Assembly: GCA_907163345.1 (NCBI GenBank)
Contig: CAJQUN010000040.1
Coordinates: forward strand, 1,612,001 to 1,676,000
Direction of reading: 5' to 3'
DNA: 64,000 bases
Source of the DNA: Haberlea rhodopensis
Lineage: Eukaryota > Streptophyta > Magnoliopsida > Lamiales > Gesneriaceae
In this document: positions 12,301 through 22,265 of the stretch, piece by piece
Numbering within the stretch: the first letter of the stretch is position 1
Layout: each line of letters starts with the position of its first letter
Made by a program: the position numbers and the translations under genes
Notes under the pieces: model-generated
Seen by the model: the letters and a program-made list of their open reading frames with translations, nothing else
The model's database searches: none
Told to the model about the DNA's origin: nothing

Positions 12301-14088
12301 CGCGAATCTGCTTTACACCATGGCCTGTTAATTGCGGACAATGATATTCGTTCGTCCATAGAAGAGGCTTCAACTTATCAGGTCCCATACACTTTGCGTA
12401 GGTTGTTTGCCACAATCCTCGTGTACAACCTTCCTTCTGACCCTGTTTCTTTGTGGATGGAGTTTCGATCCCATCTGTCCGAGGATTTCTTGGGGAAAAA
12501 TGGCCTACCTGAAGATGTTGCATTTGACCGTTCCCTTCGTTCGATAGATGTTTTCCTCCAATCAATGGGTAAGAGTATTGATGATTTCAACCTGGTGCCA
12601 TTCAAAACTTGGGTTAGCGAGGACGAAATGCGGAGCAAAGATTACGCTGATGAACTTAACATTTCTGTGTCCGAGGAGGATTTGAATTCTGTGTCAAGGT
12701 TAAATTCTAGGCAGCGGGAAGCATTTGATCAAATCCTTGCGTGTGTCGACCATCCGGATGGGGGGGCTTTCTTTATTGACGGCCCGGGCGGAACTGGGAA
12801 AACTTTCCTGTACAGATCTCTTTTGGCTGTTGTTCGAACCTCACGTGGCGTCGCCCTAGCAGTCGCATCTTCAGGCGTAGCCGCATCTTTACTCCCCGGC
12901 AGTAGGACCGCTCATTCACGATTTAAACTTCCGACCATTGTTGATCAGGCGATGTCTTGTGCAATAAAGAAACAAAGCGTGCATGCTCAACTTATTCAAT
13001 CGTCAAAATTAATAATTTGGGATGAAGCTTCAATGGCCAATCGGAGGTGTATCGAAGCATTAGACTTGTTCTTGCGTGACCTCACAGAAAAACCAATCTT
13101 GTTCGGAGGTAAGACAGTTGTTCTTGGTGGTGATTTCAGGCAAACCATCCCTATCGTTGTCGGGGGGTCACGGGACGATTCTTGTCTTGTCAATTCACGG
13201 TTGTGGCCTTCTATTCACAATTACCACCTGGTGGAAAACATGCGTGCACGGGAAGATCCTTTTTTCACAGACTTGTTACTTCGCATTGGTGATGGAATTG
13301 AACCAACAAATTCCAATGACGAAATAACGCTCCCAACAAATTTGTGTGTACCTTATGTTGATTGTGATGAACCTTTGGATCATCTCATCGAACAAATATT
13401 CCCTTCTTTCCATGACATTTACACAGAACCTTTCTCGGTTATCGATAGAGCAATTCTGACGCCAAAAAATGATTGCATGGATAACATTAATAATGCTATG
13501 ATTGATAAATTCCCTGGCGCTCTTGTTGAATATGTGAGCAACGATGTGACAAAAAACGTACATCAGCAATGTCAGTATCAAGATTTCTTGAACGGAGTTT
13601 CTATACCAGGACTACCACCTCATGTTCTTCGTCTTAAAAAAAATTGCCCTATAATGCTCTTACGAAATATAAATCCATCTGAAGGCCTATGCAACGGGAC
13701 TCGCCTCATCTGTCGTGAACTGGGTAAAAATATCATTGGTGCCGTTATTGCAGCTGGGGAACACACTGGGAAATATGTCTTCATACCGAGGATCCCACTG
13801 GAGCCATCCGACAACATAAAATGTCCCATACCCTTTAGAAGACACCAATTTCCTATACGCCTTTGTTTCGCCATGAGCATTAACAAAGCACAAGGCCAGA
13901 CGCTCGATAAAGTTGGCATTTACCTACCACAACCAGTTTTTTCGCACGGGCAACTATATGTTGCTCTGTCTAGGGTAAGAAAGGCCAGCTGTGTAAAAGT
14001 ACTGGTCAAACCGCCGACTGCTTTTTCCCCTACTCACTTCCAAACTAGGAACGTCGTTTATAAGGAAATTCTCAAAGCTTCAAAGTGA
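9309..14088 (+). CDS. Helitron RepHel transposase (Rep nuclease + Pif1-like helicase)
   Basis: Three exons, 9309-9411, 9654-10667 and 10766-14088, encode 1,479 aa. Donors (CGAG|GTAGGT; GAGA|GTGCGT) and acceptors (TTTCAG) give exact phase-1 joins. The N-terminal part has a zinc-finger-like CxxC (about residues 92-95) with a later CC. The Rep domain carries the HUH motif in FQKRGLPHVHW (about 560-571) and the tyrosine motif YLYKYVCKG (about 703-711). A superfamily-1 helicase follows: Walker A GPGGTGKT (about 1045), Walker B IIWDEAS (about 1123), LGGDFRQ, and C-terminal INKAQGQTLD...YVALSRV. In this family Rep nicks and joins the transposon strand and the helicase unwinds it for rolling-circle transposition. 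No stop or frameshift breaks the spliced frame. The start at 9309 is the first ATG in the first in-frame exon; an upstream leader exon is possible. Confidence 0.92.
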
Positions 14089-14383
14089 GGGGTTCTAATC
14101 AACTGTCTGCGTTGTTATCAATTTCCGGTATGTAGTTTTGTGTTTTGCCCTTTACACTACATAATTGTTTCATCTATATAGGATGACATCTTAAATAACT
14201 TTTCAACCAATCGTTTTCCCTATCTTGAGGCCATTATTTGTTTTTTCATATTTTATGTGCAAATATTGTTTCTTATATGTCATCTCATCTTATCAATATT
14301 ATATAACTCATCCATTCTAATGAACTCTATCCATTTGATTACGTAACATGTTGTGTGTTTAGGAAGGTCCATGAAGTTCCAAA

Positions 14384-17300
14384 ATGGATGCACAATTGAT
14401 GCCTATTAGTTCAATCACTGACACAACAACACAATGGTCATCAAAGGTTCGGGTCGTAAGCAAGCTCGCTGTTAGGACTGCACTAGCTTCTCCTACCAAG
14501 TATCAAAAGATGGTCTTTGCAGACACAAATGTAAGAAGTTCACATTATTTCATTGACTATTCTACTAGCTTTTAGTAATGGGAACCACTATATATTTCAT
14601 CTTTTATACCATTCCAAATAAGGGCGATACCGTCGAGGCCATCATTTTCAAAAATGACGTCGATCTTTACAAAGATAACCTTGAAGAGAACAAGACATAC
14701 CAGATCTCCAATGCCCAAGTCAAGAAAGTCAAAGATCTTTACAAAAATGACTCGGTCAGCAGTCAATTCCAATGGATCATTACTTCACAAACAGCAATCA
14801 TGCCTATTATTGACGACATCATTCCTTCATCAGCCTTTCGGCCAGAATTCATTGACCACAGCAAGTTTGCGTTATTCTTGGAATCTAAAAAACTGATTAG
14901 TACGTGCTTAATTTTTTTTTTGTTCTTCCCCTAATTTTCCCCCCAAACTCCCAGCCTTAAATCATCTACATTCTTCCCTTGCAGACACCACCTGTGTGGT
15001 CATTGAGAAAAGGCCTCCCAGAAAGATACACGTAAGGGGTCAACAACATGTACTTTACGAGTACGCGGCCATCGATAAATTGTAAGTCAATTAGTTTAAT
15101 TTTGCACAAAGCTCGATACTACATGATTTTATACATGCTCAAATTTCTTTAATTAATCATTGCAGAAGGACCCCCTTTGTGGTTACTTTGTGGGACAATG
15201 TTGTCCCTGATAATATGTACGCCACCCTCAATGCCATCCATAGGCGTCCAGTCATTGCTTTACTCAATTTTATTGTCAAGGGCTACTATGGTAAGAGCAA
15301 TATGCTATATGTCTTACGAACTTGTAATTGTCATTATTTTTCTTTCTATCATTATTGTGCTCTTTTCATAGGTTTATCTCTAAGCTCAACATCAACCTCA
15401 ATTGTGTTGAACCATGTTGACATGCAATCATTTCTGGATATACAAGAATGGTGCTACTTTATCTCTATACATTTTTGAATTTATACATACTTACAATATG
15501 CTTTATATGGTGCTTGCCTAATTTTTTCCCCCAGGCGTGCAAAGGAGAGGATGTTGATTGATGATATGGTTGAGAGAGGTGGCTTTTTTGAGGAGAAGAT
15601 AGAATTGAAAACAGGGGAAGTGTTACCAGTCAGCACTATCTTCGAAATCCTTCACAGTTCTGAGGTTATATTGCTTTCCCAAGTCTCTCTAACTATTTAT
15701 CTTTTTTGCAATAACTCCAAGTCTATCAGCCTTTTGTAATTTCTTCCTTGCAGCTTGGTAGGTACAATATCAGGGTCAAGGGACGCTTGGAGAATAAGAC
15801 ACAGAGCTTTATGTACATGTGTTGTGAGGTATGCCGCTTTGGCATAAATGTTGGTTATGATACTTTATTCAAATGCAACACATGTCAGGAAAATCGCACC
15901 GCCAAACCCAGGTAATCAATGTGGTCAAGTATATACTTGTATGTCATTTAGCGAACTCAGAGTGTGCCCAAATTAATGTGGGTAACATTTTTTGATAGAT
16001 TTAGGTTCCGTCTAAGTGTTTTTGATAACACTGGATCGTTGGAGGTGACTGTATTCGGAAAGGATGGTGAACTAATTCTTGGAATGTCATCCCATGAATT
16101 CCACGACCGAACTGCCAAGGTAGCGTTATTAAAACTTCACATCTTATTACCCATTTCAATATATTTGCATATTGTATAACAATTCAATGTCACTTGATCT
16201 CATAGGAAGGTACGCCTCCCATTCATTTAGTCGACGACAGGTTGAATGATCTTTTCATGCTAATGAAAATAAGATCGAGCCTTTTCCGAGGGAAAAGTGG
16301 AAATGACATAATTGTGTACAACTTGTTGGCTATGGAACCTGCTGATACCTTCTCCAGTTGTGAACCCATGCTAACACCTAACCCCGCCAGACATTCGTCT
16401 GTTGCTTTGCATACCAGCCATGAACATGAAGGTTCTTTTTACCCACAAACTTTATTAGTCATTTGTTATGTTTGCATGATATTGTACCCAGAAATAACAA
16501 ACATCATTTCTTCAGCTTCCGGTACCTCAACTAAGAGAAAACTTAATTTTGGAGACTCGCTCATGCCAACAGATGAGGATCCTCATACACCTGATCTGGA
16601 GAAGCCGATAGACATTTGCGAGATAGGTTAGCCATTTTTTTTCCTTATTATCATCCCATATGGACCGACGATTATAATATGTTGTCAACAAAAAAAACTA
16701 ATTCGAGTTTATTCATAGCTGATGCATCAGTAAGAAGGCGCCTTGTCAACCAGGGGAAATCTAAAATTGGTGAAGTGGCTGTGGAGCACAAATCTGGTGA
16801 GTTTTTTTTGGCAACGCTCGTAAAAATGAACTAACACAATACAAACATTAGTTTTCGCATTGTTCGCAGACAACATGGTACAACCCACTGTATTGCTGGG
16901 AACAGAACCTGAAGACGATGAGCTTTTCCTTGCAGGTTGTAAATGTTAATTCTTTAATTAGGTTATTCCCACAAGGGAAAAAAAAAGTTCAAACCTCTAA
17001 AAAAAATAATGCTTACGTAATGTTTATATGTTATAGAACTCGTTCACACAAGGAAAAAACATCGCTTACCCAAAAAAAGGACGTCCATCGTGCAACATTC
17101 CAGCCATCTTGAACCACCCACTGATTACGAAAATAAGTTGACTGAAGGTACATCGTTTAGAAGTTCCTTTCTTGTTCTAATTAAAGTTATTTACCAAGCC
17201 AAATTAAAAAATTAACTGTTTTCATCTGTATGAGGTTTTTTCATATTTTGTAATCTACAGCTCGCATGGCGACTGTCTTACCTGTTCCCGTGAAACTTGA

Positions 17301-17725
17301 GAAAGGTACTTCCCAAGGAAATATACAAAAAAAAACTGATAGAATAATCGTTTTGGTTGTCAAGCCAATTTTTTCCCTTTCTCTACTAGAATCAAAATGT
17401 TTATGTGCCTAATAGAACATGGCGTCATGCAGTTGGGAGCCCGAACACAAATCGATCAAAGAGGTCTTTGAAACATGTTGTGATTGACGATACCAGCTCC
17501 GAGGAAGAACCCAATTCTGGAAAAAAACTCAAACAATCCTTGAACCCTGTTAAAGGTTTTTCCCCAAACCTCATATCACATATGTGCTATTCGTATCTTA
17601 CCTGCCTTTTCCCGGCCAGCCCTTAACATTTCCTCATGTTCTATGTTGTAGATACTGCTGGAAAAAAAACGAGCCCAAAGAGATCCAAAAGAGGAAGGGT
17701 CATTAGGCCCAAGCAATTCAACTAG
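14384..17725 (+). CDS. Helitron-encoded RPA70-like ssDNA-binding protein
   Basis: Sixteen exons give an uninterrupted 655 aa: 14384-14530, 14623-14899, 14985-15081, 15166-15290, 15372-15450, 15535-15664, 15754-15911, 15999-16119, 16206-16431, 16516-16626, 16719-16796, 16870-16935, 17037-17147, 17261-17305, 17433-17555, 17652-17725. Exons 1-2 form an OB fold (EAIIFKNDVDLYKD), exons 4-5 a second one (VVTLWDNVVP, GLSLSSTSTS), and exons 6-8 a third with a zinc ribbon, CxxC-x13-CxxC at about 309-329. Residues from about 455 on are basic, low-complexity and NLS-like (KKHRLPKKR; KRSKRGR). Plant Helitrons are known to carry RPA-like genes, thought to protect single-stranded transposition intermediates. 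It lies 295 bp after RepHel in the same orientation. For exon 15 the nearer AG (17415) would break the frame; the AG at 17432 keeps it. For exon 2 the AG at 14575 gives a stop; the AG at 14622 works. Confidence 0.88.
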
Positions 17726-18673
17726 ATATCCCATGACATCTGCTAGCTGAGAAATATCCAGCATATTTTTGGAAACACTAAATTACTTGTTAACTTTTTG
17801 TGTTTCTGCACATGCATGGTGTGTGATCTACTTTTGGGAATACATTTAGCTTCGACCCTATATACATTCCTCCGTCTGCTCCATTAGTATGAGCAACATT
17901 TCCAGTGAACTTTTTCAGGCTATGGATTCAGTGTCTCGTTAATTATTCCTATGTTTGTTGAAAAAGAATTGATCATGATATATGGGACTTGATACTTTAC
18001 GCTAAATTATGTGAAATTATTGGAGATTAGTGAGCTTTGCAGGCTTCTATGGAAATTCTGTACAAAATTGAATCATAATGTTCTACTGGACAGGGAAAAT
18101 ATTTATTCATATCATTGCCTTCTCGGGACAAAATGTGAGTTCTTATCAATCCACTTTTGTGATTTACTTATAATGTTTGACGCATTTGATTTTTGATATA
18201 AATTTATACTTATCCTAATGAATTCATGTATTTTTCCTGTTTCTTGAAACAAGCAGTTTCGGCGATGAATCCGGGGCTACAATGCCAAGCGTTTCCTCTC
18301 CAGGTTGCTTTTTGCCACAAGTTGCAATCTTGCTTTTGAGGGGCTTTGTATCAACGATGCATATTTCTTTAACTGGTTTAACCGACAATCCAGCTTCTGC
18401 ATCCTTGATAATAAAGTTGGATTCAAGGTGAGGATTAAATGTTACTTTGAGTTCACTCTTTTAGTACGCCAAATGATTTTTTTGAACTATATACATTTTT
18501 TTGTATCTTTATAAAGGTCACTCCATATCTATTTATTGATTGTTGTTGCTTGATGCTGGTGAATTGTGAGTTTAGTGCTCTATTATTGCTTTGAAATAAC
18601 TTGAAAGAAGCACGATCTTGTCGAAGTATCAGAAATAAAGTATGCTCTTCTCTTTATTACCTTTATTACCTTG
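17726..18673. other. Helitron stretch downstream of RPA, no gene recognised
   Basis: 3'-flanking sequence of the RPA gene. A GC-richer patch at about 18240-18430 could be another captured exon, but I cannot identify its source. Confidence 0.4.
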
Positions 18674-18676
18674 TTA

Positions 18677-19263
18677 AGAGCATCTCCAACCCAACAACAA
18701 AATGTTGTAAAATGCTAAAATGGTGTAAAAGTTGCACTCCAACCAAGCACCATCTTTTGCACCAAAATGGTGTAAAGCTACAATCTTGCATCAAATTTGG
18801 CAACACTGTGGCAACGCTATGTTGCTTCTTAATTTTGTTTTGTTTTGTTTTAATTTTTCAAAATTTTGTGATTATTAATTTTATTGTTTGAAATTACATA
18901 TTTTATTGAATTGTTATAAATATTATATTGAATTGTTATATAGTTATACAAAATTTGGAAAAAAAATTCGAATTATTTAATTATGAAATTTAATTTTAAT
19001 TAATTATCTAAGTAAATTTTTTTTAAAAAATTAAATATGTAAATATATTAATAAATTTGTAAATAGATAATTGATTGAATAAAATAATTATTTTAAATGA
19101 AATGGAAAGAGATATTCCCTACAGTATTCTTTTATTTTAAAGTAAAGTTTGGAGTAAATGTGTTGAATATGTATTTTGTGTTTGGTGCATAAATTAAACT
19201 GCATAGATAAAATTATTTTGATGCAAAACCTGCACTAAAACGAAGTTATGGGTTGAAAATGGC
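18677..19263. mobile_element. Tourist/PIF-Harbinger-like MITE, 587 bp
   Basis: The left end starts GAGCATCTCCAACCC. The right end reads GGGTTGAAAATGGC, an imperfect inverse. TTA flanks both sides (18674-18676 and 19264-19266), the usual 3-bp target duplication of the PIF/Harbinger superfamily. The interior is strongly AT-rich and non-coding. It has inserted into the Helitron just upstream of the aconitase fragment. An inverted relative lies at 30957-31500. Confidence 0.72.
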
Positions 19264-19285
19264 TTAATTTCATCTAACTGATATA

Positions 19286-19960
19286 GGGCTTTGCTGTGCC
19301 GAAGGAAGCACAAGAAAAAGTTATAAAATTTTCATTAGATCGTCCGCCTCAAGAGCTGAAGCATGGTTGATTGCGGCTATCACGAGCTGTACAGATACAT
19401 CAAACCCCAGTCTCATGCTTGGGGCAGGTCTTGTCCCCAATAAAGCTTGCGAGATTGGTTTTTGGTTCATACTTTTATAACAAGCGGAGCTGTTTATTCA
19501 ATCAATGACTTCTTTTGAATGCTAAACTCATGGCGATAATCTATCAGGTGAAACCATTGATGAAGACAAGCGTTGCTCCAGGCTCTAGAGTTGTTGCAAA
19601 ATACTTGCAGCTGAGGTATTGCCTGTGATTTTATGTCTTAAGGCAACAGTTGGTCAAATAACACAATTAAGTATTGCTTCTTTGGATGTTGCAGTAGGCT
19701 AGAAAATTATCTTAATCAGCAAGGCTTCGATGTTGTGGTCTATGCCTACACAACAAGCATTGGAAATTCTGGAGAACAGGATGAATCAGTTGGAGCTGCT
19801 ATATCAGAAAATGGTATGTCTAAAACTACATTGTCGTAAAAATCTAACGTGTGAAGCTAATCCATGATACTCTAACTTGTTCCTATTTACATGCTTGCTA
19901 ACATATTCATCAAGATGTGATTGTGAACTGCCGACATTATTGCTGCTGCTGTTCTTTGAA
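19286..19960 (+). pseudogene. Captured aconitate hydratase fragment
   Basis: Four ordered exon pieces match plant aconitase: 19286-19457 (GFAVPKEAQEKVIKFSLD; then, shifted, AAITSCTDTSNPSLMLGAG), 19548-19615 (MKTSVAPGSRVVAKYL), 19695-19813 (ENYLNQQGFDVVVYAYTT, IGNSGEQDES) and about 19932-19960 (DIIAAAVL, then stop). Introns are retained with recognisable GT/AG borders, so capture was at DNA level. It is broken: there is a frameshift after ELKHG, a stop in the last piece, and the pair of [4Fe-4S] ligands in the family's CTTC motif reads YTTS here. It lies in sense inside the Helitron, close to its 3' end. It cannot make active aconitase, though it could yield chimeric or regulatory RNA. Confidence 0.85.
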
Positions 19961-20024
19961 GTTCTTAGTTTAATTTGTGTTCCCATCAAATAGCCACACC
20001 GATAATTAATTGTATGTTTTTACG

Positions 20025-20183
20025 GTTGGTGATATTTAATGTCAAACTAAGGGGTTATCTTGACAATGAAAGATGGAGCTTTATTAACCTGTGCCGCAAA
20101 GAATGTCAATTTGGAATTAATATTGATTATAATGCTCTATACAATTCCAACACATGTGAAGACAATAGAATTATCAAGCCTAG
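20025..20183 (+). pseudogene. Second, decayed copy of the RPA zinc-ribbon exon
   Basis: The translation (FNVKLRGYLDNERWSFINLC, then CQFGINIDYNALY, NTCEDNRIIKPR) aligns end to end with RPA exon 7 at 15754-15911 (VKGRLENKTQSF, FGINVGYDTLF, NTCQENRTAKPR) at roughly half identity. Its splice donor is mutated (AG|AT instead of AG|GT), one zinc cysteine is replaced by serine, and no neighbouring RPA exons were seen. It is too diverged to be a recent duplicate of the gene 4 kb upstream, so it probably comes from another Helitron lineage. Confidence 0.75.
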
Positions 20184-20380
20184 ATAACGAACGTACCCTA
20201 ATATTTGATCTTTGCTAAACCTTTTTGTTTTAACTTGGGATTTGTTATATGTTTATTGTAAATCAACGAATCAACGACTTAGGTACATTTATCAATTCAC
20301 ACTACATCTTTACATGCAAATGTAATTAGTTAACCCTCCAGTACATAAATCAATTTTACTGGTCATATTTAATGTTCACT

Positions 20381-20415
20381 GGCACCGTGCCTTGCACGGT
20401 GCCCAAGTGAACTAG
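20381..20415 (+). other. Helitron 3' terminus: hairpin and CTAG
   Basis: A perfect 10-bp stem (GGCACCGTGC / GCACGGTGCC) with a CTT loop, then CAAGTGAA and CTAG, followed by T at 20416. This matches the canonical Helitron 3' signal, where the hairpin lies about 10 bp before CTRR and insertion is between A and T. Confidence 0.9.
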
Positions 20416-20515
20416 TATTAAATATGTGATCATTAATTTTTATTTATTTACGACAATAAAGAATAACAAAAAAATTAAAACTATAGTTTTAGAAAGAAGG
20501 AGTAATAAGATATAA

Positions 20516-20870
20516 TGTTGGGGTACAACAATTGCCCTTGCTGTATGATCGATTAAAACATGATGCTTGTGCTGTTGTATAGTTTAAAAGATTTGAATTG
20601 CACCATTACCATTACCATCAGCTATAGCTTTTGGTAAAGCAGCAAGCGCTTGATCCTATAATTGATATCAGAGCCGATATCACGTGTTCGATTCACATGA
20701 GTCGTAAGGGGTGCAATTATTGGGATGATGATTGTTGGGATATAACAATTGTCCTTGTTGTGTGATCGATCGAAACGTGGTGCTTGTGCTGCTGTACGGT
20801 TTAATGAGTTGCACCGTTACCATCAACTATAACTTTTGGTAAAAAGACAAACGTTTGATCCTACATAACA
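20516..20870 (+). mobile_element. TRIM-like mini LTR retrotransposon
   Basis: Two diverged direct repeats of about 140 bp (20516-20662 and 20733-20870), both starting TGTTGGG, flank about 70 bp. Right after the first repeat is TGATATCAGAGCC, close to the usual initiator-tRNA-Met primer-binding site (TGGTATCAGAGC). A purine-rich AAGGGG run lies before the second repeat. The second repeat ends in CA. There is no coding capacity. The repeats differ at many sites, so it is old; no target duplication is visible. Confidence 0.6.
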
Positions 20871-21040
20871 TTTCAATGCTTCATTCATAATATGTTTCAT
20901 AGCAATCAAGTCTTTAAAAAAATGACAGAAAATAATACTTGAATCGTTGCAATTCAATTATTAATATAAAGATTAGAATTACAAAAGATAGAGTTGTCGA
21001 TTGAGTAAAAATTTGTAAATATTTTTTTACAAGATTAATC

Positions 21041-21081
<41 letters not shown>

Positions 21082-21893
21082 CGAGTAGTGCATCTAATAT
21101 GGTTGAAGGTGTCTATCTAATCTACAATAGAAAATTATATTATGCAATGTTGCATTTGAGTTGAATGAGTTGAATTTACAAAAAGAACTGGAGTAAATGA
21201 TTTCAAACGACACCACTAAATTTGAAATCCATTGTATTAATTAATAAATAAATAAATAATGTAAAGGGATGACTTCAAGAGCGTTCAAACAAGTGTGGCG
21301 TATTTATCTTAGATTTGAAATACTTCAATCCAAATACATCCAAAGTGAAAAGGTTAACCACATTACCGGAACTAAACTTATAGGAAAACTGTTTGAAACT
21401 TGTTTAATAAGATGTTGGTATTTATAAATATCAAATCGTTATATTTTATCTAAATAATAAATATTTTCGTTAGTTATAAATGTCAAAAGTGTATTAATGA
21501 CAGCATTATTAAAGTAATGAATATTTAGAAGATAAAAAATATCAGGTACTATAAATATCAATTGTTACTACAAAAAAATGTAGATACTCGCATAACTACA
21601 AGTTAGAATCGCATTTTATATAAATAAATAAATAAATAACACGTATTATTTTTTTGATAAAGTAAAAATTTATAAGCGAAAAACTTATAGAAGTGGTACT
21701 TTAACCCAAAAAACTAAAATCCAACATAAAAGATCAAAGGATTAAATGAAACTTTGAACGATCGTTGCACATATTTTAAACACAAAACAGGTTCCAAATA
21801 CCGGTCATTAAGGGAATAAGTAAACAACACTTTATTCCGAGCTTTGATCCGTGCTGCTTGATACAACACACCACAATATATGACTCAGAAGCT
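20871..21893. other. AT-rich intergenic DNA, no gene seen
   Basis: Contains a (TA)n microsatellite at about 21042-21076 and short AAAT runs at 21240-21260 and 21622-21640. The part after about 21740 may be the decayed 3' tail of the minus-strand LINE that continues at 22266. Confidence 0.45.
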
Positions 21894-21898
21894 TTTCC

Positions 21899-22260
21899 TG
21901 TTAGAGAATAAATAATAAATTGTCAAATCTCTCTACAAGCCCGAGCTTGTAGAGAGATAGGGAGAATGTTAGAGAATAAATAATAAATTGTCCAATCTCT
22001 CTACAAGCCGAGCTTGTAGAGAGATTGGACAATTTATTATTTATTCTCTAACATTCCCCCTCACTTGTGGGCCGATTTGTTCCTCTTTTTTTGGGAGGCC
22101 CATCAAGTGAATATTTAATGTGGGTGGAATTGTTGTTTGTGAGTTTTGAACTCAGGACCTTGGCGTTAGCCAGAGACTCTGATACCATAAAAAATTGCCG
22201 TCTTATCTAAAAGCCCGAGCTTTTAGAGAGATTGGACAATTTATTATTTATTCTCTAACA
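21899..22260 (-). mobile_element. TRIM element with TTTCC target duplication
   Basis: The 362-bp element begins TGTTAGAGAA and ends TTCTCTAACA, flanked on both sides by TTTCC (21894-21898 and 22261-22265). Read on the minus strand, an LTR-like segment (22260 down to about 22188) is followed by a primer-binding site TGGTATCAGAGTC (22187-22175), a non-coding interior, a polypurine tract AGTGAGGGGGAA next to 22054, and a second LTR-like segment that has become a head-to-head palindrome. There is no protein. It is a non-autonomous copia-like miniature element that inserted into or beside the LINE. Confidence 0.7.
21964..22056. repeat. 93-bp near-perfect palindrome
   Basis: Two 45-bp arms are perfectly inverted around a 3-base centre (CGA). 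A further arm in the same orientation as the left one lies at 21899-21957. The palindrome is made of the TRIM LTR end and should form a long hairpin in single-stranded form. Confidence 0.9.
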
Positions 22261-22265
22261 TTTCC

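Larger units (their letters stand above)
6481..20415 (+). mobile_element. Large coding Helitron transposon
   Basis: The element is defined by a spliced RepHel transposase gene (9309-14088), an RPA70-like gene (14384-17725) and a textbook 3' end: a 10-bp-stem hairpin at 20381-20403, eight bases, CTAG at 20412-20415, then the expected flanking T. The 3' end is solid. The 5' end is not. The best candidate is the TC at 6481 (TCTGTGCCTATATTCC), but its preceding base is T rather than the expected A, so the boundary is tentative. Between the RPA gene and the 3' end lie a nested MITE, an aconitase fragment and a second decayed RPA exon. Both genes keep complete frames through every splice, so the copy may be recent or still able to move. 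Confidence 0.85.

Noticed and set aside
14578..17626. Separate small genes from the short open frames downstream of RepHel
   Set aside because: They are single exons of one 16-exon RPA-like gene; every junction fits a consensus site and keeps phase.
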